A stretch of DNA of 64,000 nucleotides, from NCBI RefSeq assembly GCF_000471625.1, contig NZ_AUSW01000019.1:1-64000 (forward strand). The letters run 5' to 3'. Shown here one piece after another: positions 17,654 to 26,449 of this stretch (position 1 is the stretch's first letter; each line of letters starts with the position of its first letter). The position numbers and the translations under genes were made by a program. Origin of the DNA: Psychrobacter aquaticus CMS 56 (lineage in GTDB: Bacteria; Pseudomonadota; Gammaproteobacteria; Pseudomonadales; Moraxellaceae). A model generated the notes under the pieces. That model saw only the letters and a list, made by a program, of their open reading frames with translations, was not told where the DNA came from and made no database searches.

Positions 17654-18739
17654 TTACAATAGTGAGCCGTAATCACTATTACCATCATCAATTGTCCCAA
17701 ACACTTCCGCTCGATTGACAATTTCTGCTGCCCAAGCGCGATGCGTGGCTGGTTCTAGCATGGTGTTGTTGTATTTGAATACTGCTTTAGCCTCGCTATG
17801 AAGTATCGCTTGCGCCTCATCCAAGGTACTTAATGGTACACAATACGCTTGTTGTACCAATGCGATTTGGCTGGGATGAATGACGGTTTTGCCGACCAAG
17901 CCCAAACTGACATCATGAGTCAATTCTTGCATAAATAACGTGGGTTGATCTAAGTATTCAAAAACTGGTGCGGTTAAATAAAAACCATGCGGCACAAAGC
18001 AGCCAAGTAGCTGATAGGCAAGAGTACCGATAGGGGTGTCATAGACGATGCTGTTTTTAGGACGTCGCAAACGTAGAGTAGCAAACAAGTCATTACCGCC
18101 AATACGCAGCGCAAAAATTGGCTGACTAAAGGCTTCTTTAAAGCCAATGGCCAGCTCTTGGTTGTGATGCGGATTAAAGAATGCAGCAGTTTCGAGTGTT
18201 GGCATTAGCAATTGATCAGTACTTAGGTTCTGACAAGCCATTCGCCAATCAGATAAACTACACATATCAACTTTTGGCATGACGAAGCCATCGATAAGAT
18301 CGATATGGTCATAGTCAGCCAGTTGCTGTAGCATCGCAGGATTGCGTGGGCGTATGAATACCAAGGGACGTATCGGATGTTGGGTTTGCTGCTCTGGCTG
18401 AAGTCCAGCTTTTCTCGATGGCACATTGATACTGTCGGCGTGATCGGCCCACGTATGAAGCAGCGTCTTTAAGCGCGCAAGTGCCAAATTGACATCATTA
18501 TGACTGACGGCATCTTCTAGACAAATAATAATGCTGTTGATCGTCGGAAGTTTGTCACGCTTAATGACTTGCCAAATATCTTGGCGAGTCGCAGGCATAT
18601 AAAGGCTGGCACCAAGCTGATAAGGATGATGAGTGTGCAGCTTGACCATCTCATGACGCTCAGTAATCAGATGTGCATAAGACTGAGTATAATGATAAAG
18701 GTTTGATTCGTGGTTTAGCATATCTGACATAATCGGCAT
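17654..18739 (-). CDS. HpcH/HpaI aldolase / citrate lyase-like protein of the Ter operon
   Basis: A 361-aa TIM-barrel protein of the C-C bond lyase type found in Ter operons. CitE-like features are IIICLEDAVSHNDVNLA (metal-binding acid), FIRPRNP, DGFVMPKVD, and GKTVIHPSQIALVQ near the C-terminus. It is the last gene of the leftward operon that starts with the ATP-grasp gene; the spacing to the StiP gene is 63 bp. Family analyses propose that this set makes or modifies a nucleoside-like metabolite, with this enzyme doing a carbon-carbon lyase or condensation step; the real substrate is unknown. Several in-frame ATGs lie near the start and none has a clear ribosome site. Confidence 0.85.
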   Translation of the reverse strand: MPIMSDMLNHESNLYHYTQSYAHLITERHEMVKLHTHHPYQLGASLYMPATRQDIWQVIKRDKLPTINSIIICLEDAVSHNDVNLALARLKTLLHTWADHADSINVPSRKAGLQPEQQTQHPIRPLVFIRPRNPAMLQQLADYDHIDLIDGFVMPKVDMCSLSDWRMACQNLSTDQLLMPTLETAAFFNPHHNQELAIGFKEAFSQPIFALRIGGNDLFATLRLRRPKNSIVYDTPIGTLAYQLLGCFVPHGFYLTAPVFEYLDQPTLFMQELTHDVSLGLVGKTVIHPSQIALVQQAYCVPLSTLDEAQAILHSEAKAVFKYNNTMLEPATHRAWAAEIVNRAEVFGTIDDGNSDYGSLL

Positions 18740-18802
18740 CGTGAATAGTGAGTGGTTATAAAAGGTAGGAGGTATGTATCATTGATTTTAATATAGCAAG
18801 AA

Positions 18803-19984
18803 CTAATGGTCTTTGGTACGCTGTTTGATAAGCGTGATGGCTTGATAAGGCAGTATTTTATCACCTAATACACTTATAGTGATGCTTCGCTGCGCACATA
18901 AATGTCTTAGCAGTATGGTATCGGGATGATTGGCAGTTGCCAGTAGGATACGTTCCGGATCGCGGCGTAATATTGCTCGTGTCGCCTCGGCAATGGTCGG
19001 CTTAATACGGTTGCGATTGGTGATATCGTATTCTGCTGCCAGCTTATCTATTAAGTCAGCGGTTTGGTAGCGTGGTTGCTTAAACATTGGCAAGCATTGA
19101 GGCGCTTTTGTTAAATTGCGGCGTGTTGCATCGATGTGATCGATAAAAGTTAAGCTATGATCTGCTTCAACTAAATTGTCGTAAAAGACACTGCGATGTA
19201 GCCCAGATTGTGGCTCAGTATATAAGCTGCGAGATATGAGTCCCGATACCGTACTATTTAGGAGTCCTGATGGTATCAACCAATCCTCCTCACTAGCAGC
19301 CAGCCAAGCGACGCCTGCTGGATCAGCAAGGGTCAATAATGGAATCGCGTCTGTGCCTTGATGAAAAATATTGGCAAAATTGCGGTGATCTGGGTCGCTG
19401 AATGCCTCTAGGCTACGAGCCAGCTCTTGATAAATGGCGCCCTTACCTGTCCAACCATCGACAAATACAATGGGACTGTTCGGATAAGCCTCTAGCAGCA
19501 TTTGTAAGGCAAGGGGATCAAGACCACGATCACGAATAATACTGATACCATAATGTACACTTGGTAAAGTATAGCCACTATTTGGATCGGATAATGCACG
19601 CTGTAACAATACGCCAATGGGTAAACCTGCTCGCACTAAGCTAACTAAGATTAGTGGATGCTCATCATTAACGTTTGTCTGAAAGACATGATGGAGCGTA
19701 TAAGCCAAATCAGCGATATCAGCCGCGGCTCTGATCGCGCCTTGTGCCAATGCCTGTGTATATAATTGCTCATGCATCGCACTTGGCGCATCTTCTAACG
19801 TCAACATATCTGAATAATGACGTTGTCCACTTTGGATGAGCGCTTCTTTTTGATTAACGGGTACGTCAGCCACGGCGTCTTTCTCGACAATATCGAGTAG
19901 CACAGTCACATCGCTGGCAAGATAGCTGCCTGAGCCATAATCTTCTAAATTCGCTCGTTTTATATTTATATTATTTAAAGTCAT
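18803..19984 (-). CDS. StiP-type phosphoribosyltransferase with PELOTA-like C-terminus
   Basis: A 393-aa protein of the family labelled 'cysteine protease StiP' in databases but related to orotate-type phosphoribosyltransferases. The PRPP loop is visible as IVFVDGWTGKGAIY near residues 172-185. The last ~60 residues (ILRRDPERILLATANHP to the end) look like the L7Ae/PELOTA-type domain fused to these proteins in Ter operons. I chose ATG 19984; GTG 19999 is also possible and neither has a clear ribosome site. It lies 48 bp after the HAD gene (49 bp upstream in the window) in a tight operon, suggesting it attaches ribose-5-phosphate to a base-like substrate. Confidence 0.85.
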   Translation of the reverse strand: MTLNNINIKRANLEDYGSGSYLASDVTVLLDIVEKDAVADVPVNQKEALIQSGQRHYSDMLTLEDAPSAMHEQLYTQALAQGAIRAAADIADLAYTLHHVFQTNVNDEHPLILVSLVRAGLPIGVLLQRALSDPNSGYTLPSVHYGISIIRDRGLDPLALQMLLEAYPNSPIVFVDGWTGKGAIYQELARSLEAFSDPDHRNFANIFHQGTDAIPLLTLADPAGVAWLAASEEDWLIPSGLLNSTVSGLISRSLYTEPQSGLHRSVFYDNLVEADHSLTFIDHIDATRRNLTKAPQCLPMFKQPRYQTADLIDKLAAEYDITNRNRIKPTIAEATRAILRRDPERILLATANHPDTILLRHLCAQRSITISVLGDKILPYQAITLIKQRTKDH

Positions 19985-20032
19985 AGTAGAAATATTCACA
20001 CTCGTTGTGATGACAGTTAGGTCATAGGTTTA

Positions 20033-20866
20033 TCAATGAGCATGACGCTGCTCGTGCAACTGACCATGATTGGGCATACCGTACCAGTCAAGCAGTTGTA
20101 GAAATGGTAAATCCGCTAGACTGTCACCAAAGCCAAAACTTGGGCGTTGACTGTCCAAATAGTTGTCTAATAAAAACTGCACTGCATTACGCTTGTGAAC
20201 GCCATGCGGTAATATCGCCAAATTATTGGCATTCACATGCACATAAAAGTGTTTATCAAAATCTGGTATGAGTACTGGCAGTTGCTTAGCCAGATCTGCC
20301 AGTATTTGATGGTCTTTTTGTGCGTGCTTGATAGCCAAATAGATGGTTAGTTCGCTCTCGTTAGAGCCATCATAGAAGATATCCATATGCGGTGCAAAAA
20401 CCAAGTCGTTATGCATATTTGCAGAATGACGTTTAATCAATTCTGACAGCTGGGATAATTTATCTTGTATAGGCGCAAGTGTATCGTACATATGCTGTTG
20501 CCACTCGCTTAATAACTGCCCATCAGACATCAAAATAATCGCACCGTGGGTTAATACTTGCCAGCTGTTAAAAGGCAGTTTAACGCGTTTGATTTCGCTA
20601 CGGTCACGGGCGGTGACCACGATTAAGTCAGTGCTAGCATGTAACCAATTAAAGAAGGTGGCTTGGCGCTGACTCATAAAGCTTAACGGCTCACCTTTTT
20701 TATTGACGGTCGCACAAACCAAGCTCTCAGGCTCAGTGGTCGGCAAATTCCATGCGTCAATTTTACGCTGGGTTTGGAATAGAGTGTCGTCCAAATCCAT
20801 AAGAGCATAGGGTCTGGTAATGTTTGGATTGGATGCAAAAAATGGGGTGTTCATAAAAGTGTCCAT
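20033..20866 (-). CDS. HAD family hydrolase of the Ter operon
   Basis: A 277-aa haloacid-dehalogenase-type phosphatase. Motif I is MDLDDTLF (Asp24 nucleophile, Asp26 acid), motif II is the VVTARDRSE segment, and motif IV is FGFGDSLADLPF. The arrangement fits Cof-like/sucrose-phosphatase-like HADs with a C2 cap. In this operon it would remove a phosphate from an intermediate made by the two phosphoribosyltransferases (inference from context). Spacing is 30 bp from the upstream PRTase/TRSP gene. A second ATG at 20854 is equally plausible as start. Confidence 0.85.
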   Translation of the reverse strand: MDTFMNTPFFASNPNITRPYALMDLDDTLFQTQRKIDAWNLPTTEPESLVCATVNKKGEPLSFMSQRQATFFNWLHASTDLIVVTARDRSEIKRVKLPFNSWQVLTHGAIILMSDGQLLSEWQQHMYDTLAPIQDKLSQLSELIKRHSANMHNDLVFAPHMDIFYDGSNESELTIYLAIKHAQKDHQILADLAKQLPVLIPDFDKHFYVHVNANNLAILPHGVHKRNAVQFLLDNYLDSQRPSFGFGDSLADLPFLQLLDWYGMPNHGQLHEQRHAH

Positions 20867-20896
20867 AAGTGATAGGTTCGAATATCAGAAAATGAT

Positions 20897-22189
20897 TTAA
20901 AGTGCAGCACCTACCACCAATACATTATCCAAGCCTTTCCACATGTCATCGACACTGTCTGCCGATGTTTCAACGCATAAGACGATCAAGTCCCATTCAT
21001 TGGGTTTAACATTATAAGCAAAATTGGTCATACCAAGCCCATAATTATCACTAAAGCTCAACATTGTGGTAATCGCCCCACCAAGTGCGATCGGCGAGCG
21101 GGTCAATGCGCTAAAGTTAACGACAGAGGTGGTTTCAGAATTTTGCTTTTGGGTATGTGTCTCAAGCCATTCAGCCAATAAAAAGGGCAACCAAACAAAT
21201 TCATTGCTTCCTAATACCAAAATTCGTTGAGGCAACTGCGCATCATTAAAATTTTCTTGACCACTAAATTTTTTAAATGCCGTCTGAAACTTTGCCAAAT
21301 AATTTGCAAGGCCCTCTGTGCTATCTAACGTTGGCAAACGTCCCCAATTACCTGTGTTACCAAGCGCTTGACTGCCAGCCTCGGTCGTGTCTACTGATGG
21401 CATGGTGATAGGCTCAGGATTGGCAGCATCCGTCCATTGCCAAGCGCCAGATAGTAGGTGATGCCGATGAAAGTCAATGCCAACTAAACGATCAGCCATG
21501 CGCTCAGGCATCATGCCATCTGATGTTTTGTCGGTATTTTCTTGATCTAATGACCAGTCAACCAACGTGGTTAAATGTACTTGCTCCAGTTGCGTCAGTC
21601 CAGCATGACGTAAGGCGGTCACGACATTCACGCAAGTATTGCCTGTGGACGCTTCATCATCGACCATAATCAGGGTTTTGCTGGCAAGTAATTGCGCTTG
21701 TGTGACTTTATCTTTACTTTGATAAATCAAATGCTGGCTAGCATGACTGTGATCTTCGCTAAAAGTGGTCAGTAGCATATCGGTACTATTGTCGTCATGT
21801 TGCGCATGACGAGTAGAGTTCAATAATAACGCATGTGGATAGGGCGTTTGTAGTGCTTGATGCACACCTGCGGATAAGCCAACGGCTGTTTCTGCCATAC
21901 CAATAACCAAAATTGGCTCAGGTAAATCACTGGGGACTAGGTTTGCCAAATCTGTAAAAGCGTGACGCATCGTGCACGGTGCGACGGGAATATGACGACC
22001 CAGTACTTTTGAGACGAATAAAAATGCCCGTTTCGGATTGATACGCTGCGCAAACCCAAGCAAGTCTTCTAGTTGATAGCCGTCATCTTTTTTTGAATCA
22101 TCGTTACTCGTTGGGGCATTAGTCTGATAGGTCAGATCAAGTGTACCGCGAGGCAGGGTGATGGTTGTGCTGTGTTGCTTGTTTGGCAT
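20897..22189 (-). CDS. phosphoribosyltransferase with C-terminal TRSP domain
   Basis: A 430-aa protein. The N-terminal half is a type I phosphoribosyltransferase with PRPP loop LIMVDDEASTGNT at about residues 173-185 and VIGMAETAVGLSAGVHQ before it. The C-terminal half, from about residue 300 (RILVLGSNEFVWLPFLLAE), matches the TRSP domain that accompanies it in Ter operons. The start has a clean AAAGGAA site. Together with the StiP-type protein it gives the operon two distinct PRTases, which underlies the proposal of a nucleoside-like product. The spacing to the TerD-protease gene is 43 bp. The substrate is unknown. Confidence 0.87.
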   Translation of the reverse strand: MPNKQHSTTITLPRGTLDLTYQTNAPTSNDDSKKDDGYQLEDLLGFAQRINPKRAFLFVSKVLGRHIPVAPCTMRHAFTDLANLVPSDLPEPILVIGMAETAVGLSAGVHQALQTPYPHALLLNSTRHAQHDDNSTDMLLTTFSEDHSHASQHLIYQSKDKVTQAQLLASKTLIMVDDEASTGNTCVNVVTALRHAGLTQLEQVHLTTLVDWSLDQENTDKTSDGMMPERMADRLVGIDFHRHHLLSGAWQWTDAANPEPITMPSVDTTEAGSQALGNTGNWGRLPTLDSTEGLANYLAKFQTAFKKFSGQENFNDAQLPQRILVLGSNEFVWLPFLLAEWLETHTQKQNSETTSVVNFSALTRSPIALGGAITTMLSFSDNYGLGMTNFAYNVKPNEWDLIVLCVETSADSVDDMWKGLDNVLVVGAAL

Positions 22190-22232
22190 TCATATTCCTT
22201 TGTACTTTTAATTTTATATAATTATCAGTTTT

Positions 22233-23462
22233 TTAACCCTGACATCCTACCAGCCATAGCGCCGCGCGGCTTTGTTTGCTCAATTGCGGTGTGGTCAGGG
22301 GTGCCGCTTTGGCGTGTGACGAATCTGATAAACTGTCTAAGCCAATCCCAGCGCTCGCGAGCAAGGCAGATAATAACTGAAATTTCACCGCGTAGTTCAT
22401 ATTTTGTGCATGCTCGTGGACAAGGCTGGAGGTCACCATACCGATCACTTCGCCAGTCGGCAGTAATAAAGGGCTGCCGCTAGAGCCGGGTTGAATGGGG
22501 GCTGTGAATTGCATGTAACGAATATCATCGCCAAACCCTGTCAGTCCTGAGATACAGCCCTGCGTGACTTGTAGCTGACTACTAAGTCCTGATAATGGGA
22601 ATCCTAACGTCGTAATGGTTTCACCCAACATATCAGAACATTGCTGCGCTAATGGCAAATAGCTTGGCAGAGGATCACTCACTCTAATAATGGCTGAATC
22701 GCTACCGATATCGCTGAGTACCACTTGCGCCTCGCGATCAGGCTGCGCTTGCTGCCGTACACCAATCATCGCCGCCGACTCAATGACATGGTAGCAAGTC
22801 AATAAATGATATGGGTCAATCGCAAAGGCCGTTCCTGTCCATGTTTCACCTGATTGCACTTGACGAGGTGGACGCGTCTCATTATTAGCATGTGTGCGCT
22901 GCTGTTGCTGTGCTGCTTGAATGAGCGCATGCGTATTCGGTGGACGGATATCAAGGCTGACTTGCACTCGATGCTCTAGGCTCGCTAATCCTTGGGTGGC
23001 TTCACCAAGGGCACGACATTTAAACTGACCATCACGTCGGTAGATCTCCAAAACAATTGCCGCTTTGATATGGCGCTCATTTGCTGTGAAATCATATTTA
23101 ATCGCGCCATTATTGAGTATCAGACTGACATTTTTTAGCTCAACAGCTGGCAAGTTAAGGGTTGGCTCGTGATAAACATATGCAATCAGCTGTAAAAAAC
23201 TAATCCCTTCTGTATCGAATAACTTGGGTAAATCCAGCTGCCAACTGCTTGGGTGATCCGCATTGTCTATTGTAGCCCAGTCCTTAGATTCATGAAGATA
23301 AGCAGGGCTGCAAACCGCCTTACGATGCTGGTCTAGCGGCAGCCAGATCAGTCCCAGTTGTTGACCAAATTTAAGATGATTTGTCGTAGAGAAAGCAACT
23401 GAACATAATGGTTGCGCGATAACCGTATTTGCCCCTAACACTAACATCGTTTGTGCTGTCAT
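22233..23462 (-). CDS. TerD-like domain fused to trypsin-like serine protease
   Basis: A 409-aa two-part protein. Residues about 90-165 (LIAYVYHEP, KAAIVLEIYRRDGQFKCRALGEATQGL) match the second half of TerD domains. From about residue 205 a chymotrypsin-fold protease follows with an apparently complete triad: His225 (TCYHVIE), Asp255 (GSDSAII) and Ser328 (PGSSGSP). There is no signal peptide, so it should act in the cytoplasm, possibly on Ter components or under their control. The N-terminal ~90 residues are divergent. It is second in the operon, with a GAGAGG ribosome site. A protease embedded in a small-molecule biosynthetic operon is unusual. Confidence 0.87.
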   Translation of the reverse strand: MTAQTMLVLGANTVIAQPLCSVAFSTTNHLKFGQQLGLIWLPLDQHRKAVCSPAYLHESKDWATIDNADHPSSWQLDLPKLFDTEGISFLQLIAYVYHEPTLNLPAVELKNVSLILNNGAIKYDFTANERHIKAAIVLEIYRRDGQFKCRALGEATQGLASLEHRVQVSLDIRPPNTHALIQAAQQQQRTHANNETRPPRQVQSGETWTGTAFAIDPYHLLTCYHVIESAAMIGVRQQAQPDREAQVVLSDIGSDSAIIRVSDPLPSYLPLAQQCSDMLGETITTLGFPLSGLSSQLQVTQGCISGLTGFGDDIRYMQFTAPIQPGSSGSPLLLPTGEVIGMVTSSLVHEHAQNMNYAVKFQLLSALLASAGIGLDSLSDSSHAKAAPLTTPQLSKQSRAALWLVGCQG

Positions 23463-23551
23463 CGTGCGCCTCTCATTGAATGTACACTCAGTAATTATCA
23501 GTCTAGTAGTTATCAGTCTTTGGTGGTTGTCCGTTCCTCAACATCACTTGC

Positions 23552-24703
23552 TTACTCGACGTCATTTTCTTCTATTTTTACACCCACCATAATTGAGCGT
23601 ACTTGGCAGGGTGTTATTTGTTGCGTGATGTCAGCCAGCTTGGGTTTATCGGTCAGTCCTAACCAATAGGCAAAGCCGATTTGTGTCAGATCCACACCGC
23701 TGTGAGTCGTGTAAGCAATGCCACCAGACGGGCGACTATTGATTTCGAGTACCCGATGCTGCTCGTTGTCATCGGCTTTGGTTTGGACACTGACGATGCC
23801 ATCACAGCCAAATGCTTTAATCAATGGAATGACGACATCCATGACGGCTTGCTCGTAGCCGATATGCTGAATTTTACCTGTTTTATAGCGAGTGACGGCG
23901 GCCAAAACTTCACCATATTCACAGACCACGTCGATAGAATATTCTTGTCCAGATAAATAAGGCATGAGTAGCATAGGAATAGGGCTCTCACGCACCATTA
24001 GGCTGTTTGCATAGGCACTTATAAATTGGGCAGTGTTAATCTTTTTTTCTTCAGTAAAGTACAGATGCTCAAAGCTATCGTATTGCTCGTCCGTTGCTCT
24101 TTCTGAATCCAGCCGCCAAAACCCTTGCGCAAAAATACCAGTAACTGGCTTGACACATAATGGCTGATGACCATGTTCGGTAAGTAAAGCTTCAAGTTCT
24201 GCAATATTGTCAAAGCGCCAAGCATCTGCTACGGGGATATTGTGCTGATGGCATTGTTGCATGAAGGCAAATTTATCATCGATCGTCTCTAACGCTGTGA
24301 CGCTGGTCGCACCTGTTAATAAACGGATACCAGCTGCAGCAAATATCTCACGATGCGCTTCATAGTCAACGCCATTGCGACCAGTCAGTAATACGTTAAC
24401 ATTGTTCTGCTGGGCGTGTTCCAAGACGAACTGCCAACGTGGCATCAATGGTATAACAGGTTCAAAAATGACTTGCTCATCACTGTCTACAACATTTGCA
24501 TATGGTTCATAATAGATGCGATCGGCAAACTCAAAAACTTCGGGTCTATCATGACGATGTGAGGCTATGATATTAAACGGCGTGTCAGATTGGACTTTTA
24601 ATGCTTGTAGGCTGGCTAACATATCGCGCTGGCTTGACTGACCTTCCGCTAACCAAGCGGCTGTCGATGTTGTATGATGGCTATCGTTAGCAAGGTTATC
24701 CAT
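23552..24703 (-). CDS. ATP-grasp ligase of the Ter operon
   Basis: A 383-aa ATP-grasp protein. Seen are the dinucleotide-binding-like N-terminal part, then DDKFAFMQQCHQHNIPVAD, PLCVKPVTGIFAQGFWRL (ATP-contacting Lys), YLSGQEYSIDVVCEYGEVLAAV and VLEINSRPSGG (metal-binding Glu/Asn), the order found in carbamoyl-phosphate-synthase-like ligases. It would join a carboxylate to an amine or similar nucleophile at the expense of ATP. It is the first gene of the six-gene leftward operon, with the promoter in the spacer shared with the terA-like gene. Family and context are firm; the substrate is unknown. Confidence 0.88.
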   Translation of the reverse strand: MDNLANDSHHTTSTAAWLAEGQSSQRDMLASLQALKVQSDTPFNIIASHRHDRPEVFEFADRIYYEPYANVVDSDEQVIFEPVIPLMPRWQFVLEHAQQNNVNVLLTGRNGVDYEAHREIFAAAGIRLLTGATSVTALETIDDKFAFMQQCHQHNIPVADAWRFDNIAELEALLTEHGHQPLCVKPVTGIFAQGFWRLDSERATDEQYDSFEHLYFTEEKKINTAQFISAYANSLMVRESPIPMLLMPYLSGQEYSIDVVCEYGEVLAAVTRYKTGKIQHIGYEQAVMDVVIPLIKAFGCDGIVSVQTKADDNEQHRVLEINSRPSGGIAYTTHSGVDLTQIGFAYWLGLTDKPKLADITQQITPCQVRSIMVGVKIEENDVE

Positions 24704-24844
24704 AATGCTCTCTTGTTATAAGTGTTAGATATAATTGGATAACTCAGTGTCGTCATCGCAACACTATTAGCAATGTAGGTAAGACCTAAATAGTGGTCAG
24801 TGAAGTTAAAAACCCAAGTCCCTGTACTGCTGATAGCAGAGACT

Positions 24845-24850
24845 ATTATA
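24845..24850 (-). promoter_or_regulatory. candidate -10 of the Ter biosynthetic operon
   Basis: TATAAT on the minus strand, with only a weak -35. Transcription would begin near 24838, leaving a leader of about 135 nt before the ATP-grasp start codon. Confidence 0.35.
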
Positions 24851-24971
24851 TACAAATGCTAGACGTTATAAATACTTCTAACAAAATAGCCTTAAGTATT
24901 TTTGAGATCATTATCTAGTTATTTTTCGCAAGTTACTGAATGGGCATGCTGATTAAAAAACAGGACATTCG

Positions 24972-24980
24972 TGCTACTAT
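24972..24980 (+). promoter_or_regulatory. candidate extended -10 of the terA-like gene
   Basis: TGCTACTAT fits an extended -10 (TGn-TACTAT). No good -35 is seen. The leader would be about 50 nt, ending in the AAAGGA ribosome site. Confidence 0.35.
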
Positions 24981-25038
24981 ATGACGATAGCTAGCATAAT
25001 AAACACAACGCCATAATACATTATTTAAAGGACATATG

Positions 25039-26331
25039 ATGAGCCAGGACCAATCTCAAAAATTAGTGGCAGGTGCCAATGCGCCACTCCCAACGGACAA
25101 CATCAGTATCCGTATCTTGAGCCAAAACGCGATCGATTGTGCCGCTTATCGTCTGACGAGTGATGGCAAGGTACGCGGCGATGGCGATATGATATTTTAT
25201 GGGCAGACGCGTAGTGATGATGGTAGTGTCAGCTTTCGTGGTCATGACAGTGATGGATTTTTTGATATCAATTTGCCGTCTCAACCTGCCAGTATCGAAA
25301 AGATAGCCCTAGCGTTTTCCAGTGCGCAGACGTTGGCTCAAGTCGGTGATGTGGATATTCAAGTATTGCAAGGCAGCCAAGTTTTAATGACTTGTCAATT
25401 AAGCGCTACTGGGCGTGTTGAGAAGGCGATTATTTTAGCCGAATGCTATCGTCGGCAGGGTAGTTGGAAGTTTCGTTTTATTGCACAAGGTTTTGAGGGC
25501 GGCCTAAAACCATTGTCTGAGCATTTCGGTGTTGAAATTGCTGATGAAGCGCCCAGTCAGACTCAAGCCCAGAATCAGTCACAAAGCCAAGCACAAAACC
25601 AGTCGCAATCCGTCAATACACAGCGTCCAATCAACACACAAAAAGCGGGCAATGCCTCTCAAGCGAGTACACCGCCACCGATTCCAGCCAACCCTTCAAT
25701 CAATTTGAGCAAAATTACCTTAACCAAAAACCAATCTAGTATCAATCTCAAAAAACGTGACGACTTTGGTAAAATTTCTGTCAATTTAAACTGGAATCAA
25801 CGTCCAGATATTGACAAACAGGCCCCCAAAAAAGGACTCTTAGGCGATCTTTTTAAGCAGCATAAGTCAGGCGGTATTGATCTTGATGTCGGCGCGATGA
25901 TTCATCTTAAAAATGGTGAAAAGACCCTCATTCAAGCACTAGGCGATCGTTTTGGTAGTCTGCAAACAGCCCCTTATGTTTGCTTGCGTGCCGATGATAG
26001 AACTGGGCAGGTTAGCGGCGGGGAATGGCTTGATATTAACGGTCAGCAGTGGGCACAGATTGAAGAAGTATTTATCTTTGCCTTTATTTATGATGGTGCA
26101 CCAAACTGGGCGCAAACGGATGGGGTAGTAACCATCAATGTGCCAGAGCAGCCACCAATTGAGACGCGCTTAACAGAAGGCACAGGAAATTTACCGATGT
26201 GTGCCATTGCGCGTTTGGTGAATCAGCAAGGCAGTATTAACGTTGAGCGCATCAACCAATATTTTAAAGGTCATCAAGAGATGGATAAAGCCTTTAATTG
26301 GGGATTTAGTTGGAAGCGTGGTCGTAAATAA
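25039..26331 (+). CDS. terA: two-domain TerD family protein, TerA-like
   Basis: A 430-aa cytoplasmic protein with two TerD-type domains. The first spans roughly residues 20-170 (IRILSQNAIDCAAYRLTSDGKVRGDGDMIFY and GSWKFRFIAQGFEGGLKPL). A Gln/Ser/Asn-rich linker follows (QTQAQNQSQSQAQNQSQS), then a second domain from about 225 (INLKKRDDFGKISVNLNWNQ, GGIDLDVGAMIHLKNGEKTLIQALG). This architecture and the larger size match TerA of ter operons, where TerD-type domains bind calcium. ATG 25036 and 25039 are adjacent; 25039 has better spacing from AAAGGA. It is transcribed away from the biosynthetic operon and converges on terZ. Confidence 0.8.
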   Translation: MSQDQSQKLVAGANAPLPTDNISIRILSQNAIDCAAYRLTSDGKVRGDGDMIFYGQTRSDDGSVSFRGHDSDGFFDINLPSQPASIEKIALAFSSAQTLAQVGDVDIQVLQGSQVLMTCQLSATGRVEKAIILAECYRRQGSWKFRFIAQGFEGGLKPLSEHFGVEIADEAPSQTQAQNQSQSQAQNQSQSVNTQRPINTQKAGNASQASTPPPIPANPSINLSKITLTKNQSSINLKKRDDFGKISVNLNWNQRPDIDKQAPKKGLLGDLFKQHKSGGIDLDVGAMIHLKNGEKTLIQALGDRFGSLQTAPYVCLRADDRTGQVSGGEWLDINGQQWAQIEEVFIFAFIYDGAPNWAQTDGVVTINVPEQPPIETRLTEGTGNLPMCAIARLVNQQGSINVERINQYFKGHQEMDKAFNWGFSWKRGRK

Positions 26332-26354
26332 ACGTTTTAATGCTATCATAAAAT

Positions 26355-26395
26355 ACAAAAAATCAGCCCTTCTATTATTGGTAGAAGGGCTGATT
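26355..26395 (-). terminator. terminator between terA-like gene and terZ
   Basis: A perfect 14-bp stem, AATCAGCCCTTCTA (26361-26374) with TAGAAGGGCTGATT (26382-26395). On the minus strand it is followed by a T-run, so it best serves the AIM24-terZ transcript; the plus side lacks a T-run but the hairpin also follows the terA-like gene. Confidence 0.85.
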
Positions 26396-26449
26396 GCTTA
26401 TAGACAGCTCATATCTTAAATAAGATGATTTAAACTCGACTTAAACTGC

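Larger units (their letters stand above)
24704..25038. other. divergent regulatory spacer of the Ter island
   Basis: 335 bp between the leftward biosynthetic operon and the rightward terA-like gene, with promoter candidates facing each way and a short CTGCT-GAT-AGCAG inverted repeat at 24827-24839, close to the predicted leftward start. It is a natural place for joint regulation, but I cannot name the regulator. Confidence 0.5.
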
